Shown in pieces: positions 28,014 through 36,353 of a stretch of DNA of 56,724 nucleotides (position 1 is its first letter; the number at the start of each line of letters is the position of its first letter). The notes beneath the pieces are model-generated. The model saw only the letters and a program-made list of their open reading frames with translations. It had not been told where the DNA came from and did not search any database. Origin of the DNA: Pirellulales bacterium (lineage in GTDB: Bacteria; Planctomycetota; Planctomycetia; Pirellulales; JAEUIK01); assembly GCA_019745975.1 (NCBI GenBank), contig JAIESQ010000110.1, forward strand, positions 1 through 56,724, written 5' to 3'. The position numbers were made by a program, and so were the translations under genes.

Positions 28014-29249
28014 ATGGGCCGGCGAAAAGCGGGAACCACCGTGACCCTTGATGGGGGTGGACGAGCGGCTTCGCGAGTCGACGACGCCTCGGAGCCGTCG
28101 CGAATTGACCGCGCAACGGAACCTTCCGATCAACTCGAGCCGGCCAGCGATCCGGCTCGCCAGCTTGAAGCTCAGATTGCGGCGCTGACGGCCCGCCAAG
28201 CCGAAATCGAGCAACAACTGCTGCAGCTTGCCGACCGCGAATCGCGCGTCGCAGCCGCCGAGCAGGAAGTGGCCGAGTCCCGAGCGAGGCTCGCCGCCGA
28301 ACCGCACTTGTCTTCCGCATTATCGCACGCAGCCAACGAGCCATGCTGCGACGAACCGGCCGCTAGCGCTGCTGACAACATGCCCGTCGAACTCGAGACC
28401 ACGCTGGTTCTGCGGCGCCTGCAAGCTGCAGGCATCCTGCGCGACGAGAGCGACGTTGCAGCACACGCCGCAGATACGACCGAAACGGGGACAACTGCGC
28501 ACGCCGGCGAGGTCCGACTCGCGACCTCGGCTCTGCTACCGGAAGTCGACGAAATCGCCAACGACGCTACCGATGATCCCGCGCCACGGCGAGACGACGT
28601 CGAGACGGTCGCGAGCGACATGACGCGGTCCGAAACGAGCGCCACGACGACGGCGTCGCGCGTTGAAGAGGACGACGATCTGCAAGAGTCGATCGATCGC
28701 TACATGGAGCGGCTCCTCAATCGCTCGCGCGCGGATTCCACGAAAACAGCTCCGGCACCCAAACCTCAGCAGCCTGTCCAAAACCAAACGCACGAGCCGA
28801 GCATTCCGCGGTGGACACCGCCTGCCGAACCGACGGTCCAAGCCCCCGCGGAATCGACCGCCGAGCCTCCGCGGAAGCCGTTAAAGCCGGCTCGCAATCC
28901 CGCGCCAGAGCGCAGTTGCGATCTGGCGGCGATGCGCGAACTGGCGAATGCCTCGGCCCGCGCCCACCTGGCTCAGTATGCCCGTGACGAACGCCGGTCG
29001 ATGCTGCAAACCAAGGTGGCCGTACTGGTGGTGTCGCTGGTCTCGGCGATCTTCCTGTTAGCGATCAGCCCGCGCGGCTCGACCCCCTGGTGCGGCGGAA
29101 TCGTGGCGCTGTTGGTGGCCGGCTTCTGGGGAATTCAGATTGCCGTGATCACTGGCAAGCTCACCATCGACGCCCAGGGCGGATTGTTGATCACCCAAGC
29201 GCGCGAGAAGGGCGGCAGGTTCGTCCAGCGCTGGCGCGGCTCGAACTAG
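28014..29249 (+). CDS. Membrane protein of unknown function with coiled coil
   Basis: The 411-residue protein starts MGRRKAGTTVTLDGGGR, followed by a coiled coil (LEAQIAALTARQAEIEQQLL, then ESRVAAAEQEVAESRARLAA). A long acidic, Ala/Thr/Ser-rich disordered stretch comes next, then a Pro-rich linker and two hydrophobic helices (VAVLVVSLVSAIFLLAI and CGGIVALLVAGFWGIQIAVI). The topology suggests a membrane anchor at the C-terminus with a long cytoplasmic rod. The ATG at 28014 was chosen over a TTG at 27954 because the upstream residues look random. No family is recognised. Confidence 0.65.
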   Translation: MGRRKAGTTVTLDGGGRAASRVDDASEPSRIDRATEPSDQLEPASDPARQLEAQIAALTARQAEIEQQLLQLADRESRVAAAEQEVAESRARLAAEPHLSSALSHAANEPCCDEPAASAADNMPVELETTLVLRRLQAAGILRDESDVAAHAADTTETGTTAHAGEVRLATSALLPEVDEIANDATDDPAPRRDDVETVASDMTRSETSATTTASRVEEDDDLQESIDRYMERLLNRSRADSTKTAPAPKPQQPVQNQTHEPSIPRWTPPAEPTVQAPAESTAEPPRKPLKPARNPAPERSCDLAAMRELANASARAHLAQYARDERRSMLQTKVAVLVVSLVSAIFLLAISPRGSTPWCGGIVALLVAGFWGIQIAVITGKLTIDAQGGLLITQAREKGGRFVQRWRGSN

Positions 29250-29435
29250 CGCTGGCGAGCAACGTGTTCGCTTGGTCGCTTACACCGTCGACACCTGCCC
29301 ACGCCAGTTCGTCCGCGCCGAGCGTGATATCGCCGTGCCACTTCGCGTCGCCGGGCACTTGCCCCAATCCCCGCCTCGTGAGATTCTGCACCTCCCCATC
29401 GACACGCGATCCACGTATCGGCTAGGACCGCTCCC

Positions 29436-30548
29436 ATGGCGAAGGTCGGCATCGGCTTGCTAGGCAGTCAGTTCATTACCAGCATTCATTACGAAGCTTT
29501 GCGCGGCGTGCCCGATGCCGATGTCCTGGCCGTGGCTTCGCCCACCGCGGCACACGTGCGCGCCTTCGCCGAAAAACGCGCCATTCCGCATTACTTCACC
29601 GACTATCGCCGGCTGCTGGAAATGCCGGAGATCGATCTCGTCGTGCTCGGCATCCCCAACGACCTGCATTGCGAGGTCGTGTTGGCGGCCGCCGCGGCGG
29701 GCAAGCATGTCGTGCTCGAAAAGCCGATGGCGCTCTCACTCGACGAGTGCGACCGGATGATCGCCGCCTGTCGGCAGGCGAACGTCAAATTGATGTATGC
29801 CGAGGAGTTGTGCTTTGCACCCAAGTACGTGCGGCTCAAAGGGCTGTTAGATTCCGGCGCGCTAGGACGGCCGCACCTCGTCAAGCAATCGGAAAAGCAC
29901 GACGGACCGCACACCCCCTGGTTTTACGATGTCACGCGCAGCGGCGGCGGCGTGACACTCGACATGGGCTGCCACGCGATTCAATTCTTCCGCTGGCTCC
30001 TCGCAGGCCCTGACGGCCGCAACCCACCGCGCGCCACCAGCGTGCTCGCGCACATGCAAACGACCGTGCACGCCGGCCGCACACTGGGGGACGACGACGC
30101 GCTAATCGTCATTCAGTTCGAAGGCGGCCACTTGCAGGCTCCGTGCACCGGCCTGGCCGAAGAAAGCTGGAGCAAGCCGGGCGGCATGGACGACCGCGCC
30201 GAGCTGTTCGGTTCCGAGGGACAAGCGTATGCCGATTTGCTGCGCGGCAACTCGATCCATACCTATTCGAAGCGCGGCTACGATTACGCCGTCGAAAAGG
30301 CCGATACCACGGCCGGCTGGAGCTTCACGATCTACGAAGAGAACTGGAACTACGGTTTTCCGCAGGAAATGGCGCACTTCGTCGCGTGCGTGCGCGACGA
30401 CCGACAGCCGCTGGTGACCGGCGACGATGGCCGCGCTACTTTGGAAATCGTGCTAGCGGCTTACGCTTCGGCTGGCCAGGGGCGCAAGATCGAATTGCCC
30501 TTTACGATCGACGCCAAGCGCCCGATCGATCTGTGGCGCGGCGCGTGA
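29436..30548 (+). CDS. Gfo/Idh/MocA-family oxidoreductase
   Basis: The 370-residue protein has the NAD(P)-binding Rossmann start (KVGIGLLGSQFITSIHYEAL) and VVLGIPNDLHCEV. The EKP motif (KHVVLEKPMAL) is typical of Gfo/Idh/MocA enzymes, which oxidise or epimerise sugars and cyclitols. The C-terminal sheet domain includes SGGGVTLDMGCHAIQFFRWL, with the usual His. The standard GxGxxG turn is weak (LGSQF). The substrate is unknown; planctomycetes carry many paralogues. No sugar genes flank it: an unknown membrane protein precedes it and a 188-nt palindrome and mlaE follow. Confidence 0.9.
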   Translation: MAKVGIGLLGSQFITSIHYEALRGVPDADVLAVASPTAAHVRAFAEKRAIPHYFTDYRRLLEMPEIDLVVLGIPNDLHCEVVLAAAAAGKHVVLEKPMALSLDECDRMIAACRQANVKLMYAEELCFAPKYVRLKGLLDSGALGRPHLVKQSEKHDGPHTPWFYDVTRSGGGVTLDMGCHAIQFFRWLLAGPDGRNPPRATSVLAHMQTTVHAGRTLGDDDALIVIQFEGGHLQAPCTGLAEESWSKPGGMDDRAELFGSEGQAYADLLRGNSIHTYSKRGYDYAVEKADTTAGWSFTIYEENWNYGFPQEMAHFVACVRDDRQPLVTGDDGRATLEIVLAAYASAGQGRKIELPFTIDAKRPIDLWRGA

Positions 30549-30556
30549 ACCGCCAC

Positions 30557-30744
30557 TGCTAGCCCGCATTTCTCACCAGCCATCTGCTACGCGGAGCCCA
30601 AGTCCTTGGATGGCGGCGTCGCCGGGTGCGTCTCGATCCAGAGCGTATGAGCCAATACGCTTCCGGTCGATCCACTCCCTGCTTCTTGCCATCCAAGCAC
30701 TTAACTCCGCTCGCGACGAAGTTGATGAGAAATGCGGGCTAGCA
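30557..30744. repeat. 188-nt imperfect palindrome (MITE-like hairpin)
   Basis: The outer ends are a perfect 19-bp inverted repeat (TGCTAGCCCGCATTTCTCA at 30557-30575, complement at 30726-30744). Inside, a second pair (left AAGTCCTTGGATGGC near 30600, right complement near 30685) and a central hairpin (GCGTAT at 30643 with ATACGC at 30655) continue the symmetry around 30650. The whole unit could fold into one long hairpin and looks like a miniature inverted-repeat element without coding capacity. The remaining 30745-30945 shows no gene. Confidence 0.75.
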
Positions 30745-30945
30745 ACTCCCTGCACCTGATCCGCCGCAACGACCTGCGCGAAGCTCTCCTCACTTGGCCA
30801 CTCTACGTAGCTTCGCCGACCCGAAAATCCCCTTCAAGCGTCAAGCTCTTGCGGTCGAAAGAACAAGCGGTGAACTAGCCGCGTAGTTCGTGGCAGCGCC
30901 GCGTCGATGCGCCGGCGCTGACGGTTCACCAACGAAACCAACCGA

Positions 30946-31836
30946 GTGCTAGCAGTGGCGACAACCTACGACGATGCCGGCTCGTCGGCGCCCCCCCGGC
31001 GCGGCTTTCACCCCTTCCTGGCCGCCAGCGAATGGGTCACCGACTTGGGGAGCCTGGTTGTCGACTGGATCGTGGCGCTGGGAAATGTCGCGATGTTCGC
31101 CCTGCGCGTCGTGCGCTGGATGTTCACGCGCTTGCCGCGCCGCGAAACGCTGCTCCCGGCTTTCTACCAGATCGGAGTCCTCAGTTTGCCGGTCGTCGCG
31201 CTCACGGGCACGTTCATCGGCATGGTGCTGGCCGTGCAGAGCTACGATCAGTTTCGCATGCTCAATCTCGAATCGCGCTTGGGGGCGGTCATCAACATGT
31301 CGCTCGTGCGCGAGCTCGGACCGGTGTTGGCCGCCACGATGCTGGCCGGCCGCGTCGGCAGCGCCATGGCGGCTGAGCTGGGCACCATGCGCGTCACGGA
31401 GCAAATCGACGCCCTGGCCAGCATGGGGGCCAACCCGATTCATTACCTGGTCGTGCCACGCTTCCTCGGCTGCCTGATTCTGATTCCGACCTTGACGATC
31501 ATGGCCGACTTCATGGGGATCGTGGGCGGCGCGTTTTTCAGCATCGTGCGGCTGGGAATCGACTCGCACCAGTATTGGCAGAACTCGCAGGAATTCATCG
31601 GCGTGTTCGACGTCTTCGGCGGTACGTTCAAGAGCCTGTTCTTCGGCGCGGCCATCGCCATTTTGAGCTGCCACCGCGGCTTCTATTGCGATCCGGGCGC
31701 CGAAGGGGTGGGCCGGGCAGCCACCGGCGCCTTCGTCACTTCGTTCGTTTTGATTCTGATCCTCGACTTGCAATTGGGCATCCTGCTCAACACGTTGTAT
31801 TACTTCCTCTGGCCCGACGCCGGAAAACTCATCTAG
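30946..31836 (+). CDS. mlaE: MlaE/YrbE-type ABC permease
   Basis: This inner-membrane permease belongs to the MCE phospholipid transport system. The 296-residue protein has the MlaE landmarks [38 protein letters not shown] and [16 protein letters not shown], then [20 protein letters not shown] before the last helix. The N-terminal 30 residues are polar. The start is GTG at 30946, where the polar N-terminus begins. The ATPase and MCE-domain genes follow, giving an mlaE-mlaF-mlaD order. Lipid direction (retrograde or anterograde) cannot be read from sequence. Confidence 0.95.
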   Translation: MLAVATTYDDAGSSAPPRRGFHPFLAASEWVTDLGSLVVDWIVALGNVAMFALRVVRWMFTRLPRRETLLPAFYQIGVLSLPVVALTGTFIGMVLAVQSYDQFRMLNLESRLGAVINMSLVRELGPVLAATMLAGRVGSAMAAELGTMRVTEQIDALASMGANPIHYLVVPRFLGCLILIPTLTIMADFMGIVGGAFFSIVRLGIDSHQYWQNSQEFIGVFDVFGGTFKSLFFGAAIAILSCHRGFYCDPGAEGVGRAATGAFVTSFVLILILDLQLGILLNTLYYFLWPDAGKLI

Positions 31837-31841
31837 TGGTC

Positions 31842-31903
31842 AGTGGCTAGTGGCTAGTGGCTAGAACTGGCACTGAACGCTGAAAACTGAACACTGAAAA
31901 CTA
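31842..31903 (+). repeat. Short word repeats between mlaE and mlaF
   Basis: The 70-nt spacer inside the mla cluster consists of AGTGGCT repeated three times, then two tandem words of the type CTGAACGCTGAAAA and CTGAACACTGAAAACTA. The same words occur at 485-518 in repeat A1 and in weaker form at 53399-53418. The last copy ends 3 nt before the mlaF ATG, and no ribosome binding site is visible there. Confidence 0.7.
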
Positions 31904-31906
31904 CCC

Positions 31907-32761
31907 ATGGTTGCCGCCGACCAAGAAGCCGAATTCCTCGTCGACATCGACGACGTCGATGTCGCTTTCGGTAAGCAGCAAGTGCTGCGCGGCATCGATC
32001 TGCGCATACCGCGCGGCCAGACCCTGGCGATCATCGGCGAAAGTGGCTGCGGCAAGACGGTGCTCTTGAAAACCCTCATCGGGCTCATCAGTCCCACGTT
32101 GGGGCAGGTGCGCTTCGATGGCCGCAACCTGGCGAAACTCAACGAGCGCGAACTGTCGGCCTTGCGCACCCGCTTCGGCTTCGTGTTTCAGATGGCCGCC
32201 TTGTTCGACAGCATGACGATCGGCCAGAACGTGGCGTTTCCGTTGCGGCAGCATACGCGCAAATCCGAGGACGAAATCCGCGACATCGTCGCCGCCCGGC
32301 TCGAAGAAGTGGGGCTCCCCTGGACGGTCGTCACGAAGAAGCCCGCCGAACTCTCCGGTGGCATGCGCAAACGCGTCGGGCTCGCCCGAGCGCTGGCCCT
32401 CAACCCGGAGATCGTGCTCTACGACGAACCGACAACCGGGCTCGACCCGATCATGAGCGACGTCATCAACGAACTGATGCTCCGCACGCGGCAGCGCTAT
32501 CCCGTGACGAGCGTGATCGTCACGCACGACATGCGCACGACGCACAAGGTGGCCGATCGTGTCGTGATGCTGTACCCAACCGCGCGATTGGAACCCGACG
32601 AGCCGCAGGTAGTCTTCGACGGCTCTCCCGAGGAAATTGAAAGCGCGGGCGACCCCCGCGTCCGCCAGTTCGTGCGAGGCGAGGCCGGCGAGCGGTTGAG
32701 CGAAATGTACGAGCCGAACGAGGCGGATGAATCGGTTTACGAAGAGGACCAATACGCCTAG
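31907..32761 (+). CDS. mlaF: MlaF-type ABC ATPase of the MCE transporter
   Basis: The 284-residue cytoplasmic ATPase energises the MlaE permease. It shows Walker A GESGCGKT at 44-51, a Q-loop (FQMAALFDSMTI), the signature LSGGMRKRVGLARAL and Walker B with DEPTTGLDPI, followed by the switch His in VTHDMRT. The LFDSMTI after the Q-loop is typical of MlaF. An acidic tail follows the ATPase core. It lies directly between mlaE and mlaD. The region before the start consists of short word repeats rather than a ribosome binding site, so translation could depend on coupling or an uncommon signal. Confidence 0.96.
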   Translation: MVAADQEAEFLVDIDDVDVAFGKQQVLRGIDLRIPRGQTLAIIGESGCGKTVLLKTLIGLISPTLGQVRFDGRNLAKLNERELSALRTRFGFVFQMAALFDSMTIGQNVAFPLRQHTRKSEDEIRDIVAARLEEVGLPWTVVTKKPAELSGGMRKRVGLARALALNPEIVLYDEPTTGLDPIMSDVINELMLRTRQRYPVTSVIVTHDMRTTHKVADRVVMLYPTARLEPDEPQVVFDGSPEEIESAGDPRVRQFVRGEAGERLSEMYEPNEADESVYEEDQYA

Positions 32762-32857
32762 CGCGCGCAGGCATCGACAAACTGGGCCAGCCCGTCGATC
32801 CCGTAGTGGTTCGGCCAGGGCTTGACCGATCACGGCACAACTTCGGGCAAGGCGATC

Positions 32858-33937
32858 ATGGACGAACGCATCGTACAGTTCCGCGTCGGCGTCATGGTGA
32901 TGGCGGTGATCATCATCGCCGTCATTCTGGTGCTGTTGTTTGGCGAGCTGCCGACCTTGCTGCAAGGTTCGTACACGGTCTACGTGCATTTCCCCGAAGT
33001 GCGCGGCGTCAGCAACGACACCGCGGTTCGCATGCACGGCATTCTGATCGGCCGCGTCAGCGACGTGCGGTTCGCGCCCGAAGGGGGCGTGCTGGTCACG
33101 GCCCGCATCCAGAAGGACGTGCGCCTGCAGCAGAACGACGTCTGCCGTTCGAGCGGCTCGCTGTTGGGCGCGTCCGACCTGGAGTTTGTCCGCGTCACCG
33201 ACAAGGGCTTGTCGACCAAACCGGTGGTCGACGGCCAATTGATGTATGGCATGTCCTCGCCCGACCCCTTCAAGGTCCTCGGCAGTATGCAGGGAGACGT
33301 GACCGTGGTGCTCAGTTCGCTGGGCCGCACCAGCGATCAGATCGGTGAATTGGCCGGCCGAGTCAACGATTTGCTGGAAGGTAATAACGACCAGTTTTCG
33401 CGAATCATCGACAAAGCGGAGACGACGCTCGAAGGGTTGCAGGTCGCGGTCGCCAACGTCAACGAAATCATCGGCGACGAGAAGCTCAAGACCGACCTCA
33501 AGCAAAGCGTCGCCGAGTTTCCCTCGCTGCTGCAAGACGCGCGTACCACTCTCAACGGATTGCAGCAGACGCTGGCTACGGTCGATGACAACCTCGTCAA
33601 CCTTAAAGGGCTGACCGAGCCGCTCGGTCGGCAAGGGCCCGAAATCGTCGGCAATGTCGAGCGCAGCACGAAACGGCTGGCCGAAGTGCTTGACGAAATG
33701 GGCCAATTCACCGCGGCGCTCAACAACTCGCAGGGGTCGCTTGGCCAGTTGCTCAACGATCCCGAGCTGTATCTCAAGTTGTCGGCCACGGTCGACAACG
33801 TCGAGCAGTTGACCCGCAGGCTGCGGCCAATCCTTGACGACGCCCGCGTCTTCACCGACAAGATTGCCCGCGAACCGGGGCGGCTAGGTGTCCGCGGCGC
33901 GCTGGAACGTCAAGCGCCAGTGAAGTACAACCGCTAA
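32858..33937 (+). CDS. mlaD: MlaD-type MCE-domain protein
   Basis: The 359-residue protein has one N-terminal membrane helix (VMVMAVIIIAVILVLLFG) and one MCE domain (YTVYVHFPEVRGVSNDTAVR, then HGILIGRVSDVRF). A long coiled-coil-like region follows (LEGLQVAVANVNEIIGDEKL; LLQDARTTLNGLQQTLATVD), as in MCE proteins that span towards the outer membrane. It probably forms the periplasmic hexamer on MlaE. The ATG at 32858 was chosen because the membrane helix follows and AAGG precedes it; an ATG at 32822 is possible. No mlaB or mlaC gene is visible nearby. Confidence 0.93.
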   Translation: MDERIVQFRVGVMVMAVIIIAVILVLLFGELPTLLQGSYTVYVHFPEVRGVSNDTAVRMHGILIGRVSDVRFAPEGGVLVTARIQKDVRLQQNDVCRSSGSLLGASDLEFVRVTDKGLSTKPVVDGQLMYGMSSPDPFKVLGSMQGDVTVVLSSLGRTSDQIGELAGRVNDLLEGNNDQFSRIIDKAETTLEGLQVAVANVNEIIGDEKLKTDLKQSVAEFPSLLQDARTTLNGLQQTLATVDDNLVNLKGLTEPLGRQGPEIVGNVERSTKRLAEVLDEMGQFTAALNNSQGSLGQLLNDPELYLKLSATVDNVEQLTRRLRPILDDARVFTDKIAREPGRLGVRGALERQAPVKYNR

Positions 33938-33996
33938 GCGGCCCAGTGAGCGTCTCTGTAGGCAGGGTCTGCGATCCCTGGCGGCGCGCGACGAAG

Positions 33997-34656
33997 CTAC
34001 CGCCGTACGTTCGGCGTCGTCCAGCGCACTGGCGTCGCAGCCGAGCGGTTCTGTTCGCGCGGCGTGTTCGCATCGCCTGGAGGCGACGGGCGCGGCGCTA
34101 AGCCCACCACGGCGCCCGGCGGATCGCCCGGCCCTGGCGGCGCGGCGCCGCCGCGCGGTGGCAAAAGCGAGGCGGTCGCTGGCACGGTCTGCAAGATCGC
34201 CGGTTCTCCGCCGGCCGGCACCAATCCGGTCATGCGGCTGCCGGCCCGCAGCCGTTCGGCGTTCTCCAGCAACTCTTCGGTGGGCACGTTGCGGAGCGGC
34301 TGCAAGTTGAACACCAGGTCGCGCTCGTCGCGGATCTCCCACGGCACCAGGTTCTCGGCGACAAAGTCGACGCCAACTACTTGATACCACGGAAACATGA
34401 TCCGCTGCTCGGTCGTCAGCGTTTCGTAGCCGTCGAGCACGAGCCGGAACTTGCGCTTGCCGTAGTACGTGAAAGGGGTCGAGCAAGGCGTGCGGCCAAT
34501 CTCATAGTCGTCGACGTACACTAGCGCTCCGGGGGGATTGCTGCGAATCGTCATTCGCCGTTGCACGCAGCCGGTCAATAGCGGCAGCACGGCCACGAGC
34601 GCCAAAAGCGCTAGTCGCGTAACGCGTCGTGTCGTGTTACTGCACGATCGATGCAT
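33997..34656 (-). CDS. PEGA-domain lipoprotein
   Basis: The 219-residue protein starts with a signal peptide (ALLALVAVLPLLTG) and lipobox LTGC. The mature start MTIRSNPPGALVYVDDYEIG is a PEGA domain, a small surface beta-sandwich named for its Pro-Glu-Gly-Ala motif. A strand YYGKRKFRLVLDGYETL completes it. The second half is Pro/Gly/Ala-rich and probably disordered. It is convergent with mlaD, 59 nt apart. Role unknown, likely cell-surface attachment. Confidence 0.85.
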   Translation of the reverse strand: MHRSCSNTTRRVTRLALLALVAVLPLLTGCVQRRMTIRSNPPGALVYVDDYEIGRTPCSTPFTYYGKRKFRLVLDGYETLTTEQRIMFPWYQVVGVDFVAENLVPWEIRDERDLVFNLQPLRNVPTEELLENAERLRAGSRMTGLVPAGGEPAILQTVPATASLLPPRGGAAPPGPGDPPGAVVGLAPRPSPPGDANTPREQNRSAATPVRWTTPNVRR

Positions 34657-34897
34657 AGCGTTGGGTGAGCTCAGATCGGGCCGCTTTCGCCGCGACCGCG
34701 CGGAGATGAGATGCCGCCGCGGGAAGGCTCTGGCCGTGTGCGGCCGTAGCCGCTTCGCGGGCCGAATGGCCCATCATGGCGGCCGGAGTATAGGGAGAGC
34801 GGCCCGGACGAGCCAGAGTGATCTGCCGCGGGCCTGGCGTTGCGGGCCGCTGCTGGCAGACCCACGCCATCAGGCGCCGTGTGGCCTGCCGAGCCAA
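34637..34897 (-). CDS. Possible small helical protein upstream of the PEGA gene
   Basis: A frame from a TTG at 34897 encodes 86 residues: a basic start (MARQATRRLMAWVCQQRPA), then a helical Ala-rich part (ARSELTQRYASIVQ at the end) with strong G/C at third codon positions. Its last codons overlap the ATG of the PEGA-domain gene by 20 nt, an arrangement compatible with coupling. No family is recognised and no clear ribosome binding site was seen. It may be spurious. Confidence 0.35.
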   Translation of the reverse strand: MARQATRRLMAWVCQQRPATPGPRQITLARPGRSPYTPAAMMGHSAREAATAAHGQSLPAAASHLRAVAAKAARSELTQRYASIVQ

Positions 34898-35042
34898 TTC
34901 GCGCGGTTGCGCTGAATAGGTGGCCGGGGCTGTCTTCAGCGACTGTAGGAGGGGCGCGGGGCGTGCTATTGTCCGGCAACTACGCGGAGTAGAATTTGCT
35001 GGCTATTGACCCTGCCGCTCTCTCCGCTTGGTGCCCCCACCG

Positions 35043-36347
35043 ATGACAGCTCCCGCGCCGAACTGGTCGAACGGCGTCGAGTACGCGGTCCAGAGCGACG
35101 TGGGACTGCGGCGGGCCAACAATCAAGACGCGTACGCGGTCTCCCTGGCCAAGACCGAAGAACAGTGGCGCAGCCGCGGCCATTTGTTCCTCGTCGCCGA
35201 TGGCATGGGTGCCCACGCGGCCGGCGAGCTAGCGAGCAAACTGGCGGCCGATGCCGTCCCGCTGACGTATGCCAAGCTCGCCGACGAACCCCCTGCCGAA
35301 GCCATCCGCCAGGCTGTCGAACAAGCCAACGAGAGGATCCACGAGCGCGGCCAGGCGAATGCCGAATTCCACGGCATGGGCACGACGGCCAGCACGCTGC
35401 TGTTGTTGCCTGCCGGAGCCTTGGTAGCACACGTCGGCGACAGTCGCGTCTATCGCCAGCGCGGCCAGCGCCTCGACCAACTCACGTTCGATCACAGCCT
35501 CGTCTGGGAGATGGCCGCCGGGGGCGCGCTGCGCGACGACCAGGTGTCGGCCTTCATTCCCAAGAACATCATCACGCGGTCGCTAGGGCCGGGGCCCAAG
35601 GTCGAGGTCGATCGCGAAGGTCCCTTTCCCCTGGCCTTCGGCGACACGTTTCTGCTCTGCAGCGACGGCCTCACGGGTCAGGTGACCGACGAAGAGTTGT
35701 GCGGCATTTTGGCCTCCTGCCCTCCCGACGAAGCCGTGCGCTCGCTCGTCGATTTGGCGAACCTCCGCGGCGGTCCCGACAACATTACCGTCATCGTGGC
35801 GCGCGTCGTGGATCCGCAGTTGGTGACCAAAGCTGCTGGGTCCGAATCACTCGCGCCAGCCGGGTCGGCGACTGGCGCTTCCAAAGCGTTGCTCTTCGGG
35901 CTGGCGGCGGCCGGGCTGGCGGCGGCCGGCGCAGTGTTCTTCCTGGCGCAAATGCCGGCGGTGGCTGGCCTGTTTGGGGTCGCGGCGGTGGCCTGCCTGG
36001 TAGGAACCGTCATCGCGTCGCTTGCGAAGCGGTCGGTGGCGGACAACGCGGTCGCGGCGCAGCCAGCCTCGGGGCGTTTCGGGCGCGGCCCCCATCGCAC
36101 CTGCAGTTGCCCTCCCGGCGCGCTACTCGTCGACGAGCTGGCCAGTATCAGCCAGCAACTCCAGCAGGCCGCGCTCGAAGAGCGCTGGTCGATCGATTGG
36201 CAGCGTTTTCGCTCGCTCGATGAGGCCGCCACCAAGGCGGCTCAAGAAAAGCACTTCGAGACTGCCGTTCGCACCCGTTGCCAGTCGATCAGCTTCATGA
36301 TGAACGAGCTGCGCAGTCAGCGCAGCCGAGAGCGCCGCGTGCAGTGA
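35043..36347 (+). CDS. PP2C-family protein phosphatase with membrane segments
   Basis: The 434-residue protein has an N-terminal PP2C Ser/Thr phosphatase domain: SDVGLRRANNQDAYAV, VADGMGAHAAGELAS, GMGTTASTLLLLPAG and HVGDSRVYRQRG. It continues with LLCSDGLTGQVTDEE and GGPDNITVIVARV, giving the Asp residues that bind the metal ions. After about residue 280 come two hydrophobic segments (LLFGLAAAGLAAAGAVFFLA and VAAVACLVGTVIASLAKR) and a soluble C-terminal helix region. It may counter Ser/Thr kinases, which are common in planctomycetes. The ATG at 35043 is preferred over a TTG at 35028. Confidence 0.9.
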   Translation: MTAPAPNWSNGVEYAVQSDVGLRRANNQDAYAVSLAKTEEQWRSRGHLFLVADGMGAHAAGELASKLAADAVPLTYAKLADEPPAEAIRQAVEQANERIHERGQANAEFHGMGTTASTLLLLPAGALVAHVGDSRVYRQRGQRLDQLTFDHSLVWEMAAGGALRDDQVSAFIPKNIITRSLGPGPKVEVDREGPFPLAFGDTFLLCSDGLTGQVTDEELCGILASCPPDEAVRSLVDLANLRGGPDNITVIVARVVDPQLVTKAAGSESLAPAGSATGASKALLFGLAAAGLAAAGAVFFLAQMPAVAGLFGVAAVACLVGTVIASLAKRSVADNAVAAQPASGRFGRGPHRTCSCPPGALLVDELASISQQLQQAALEERWSIDWQRFRSLDEAATKAAQEKHFETAVRTRCQSISFMMNELRSQRSRERRVQ

Positions 36348-36353
36348 CGCCGG

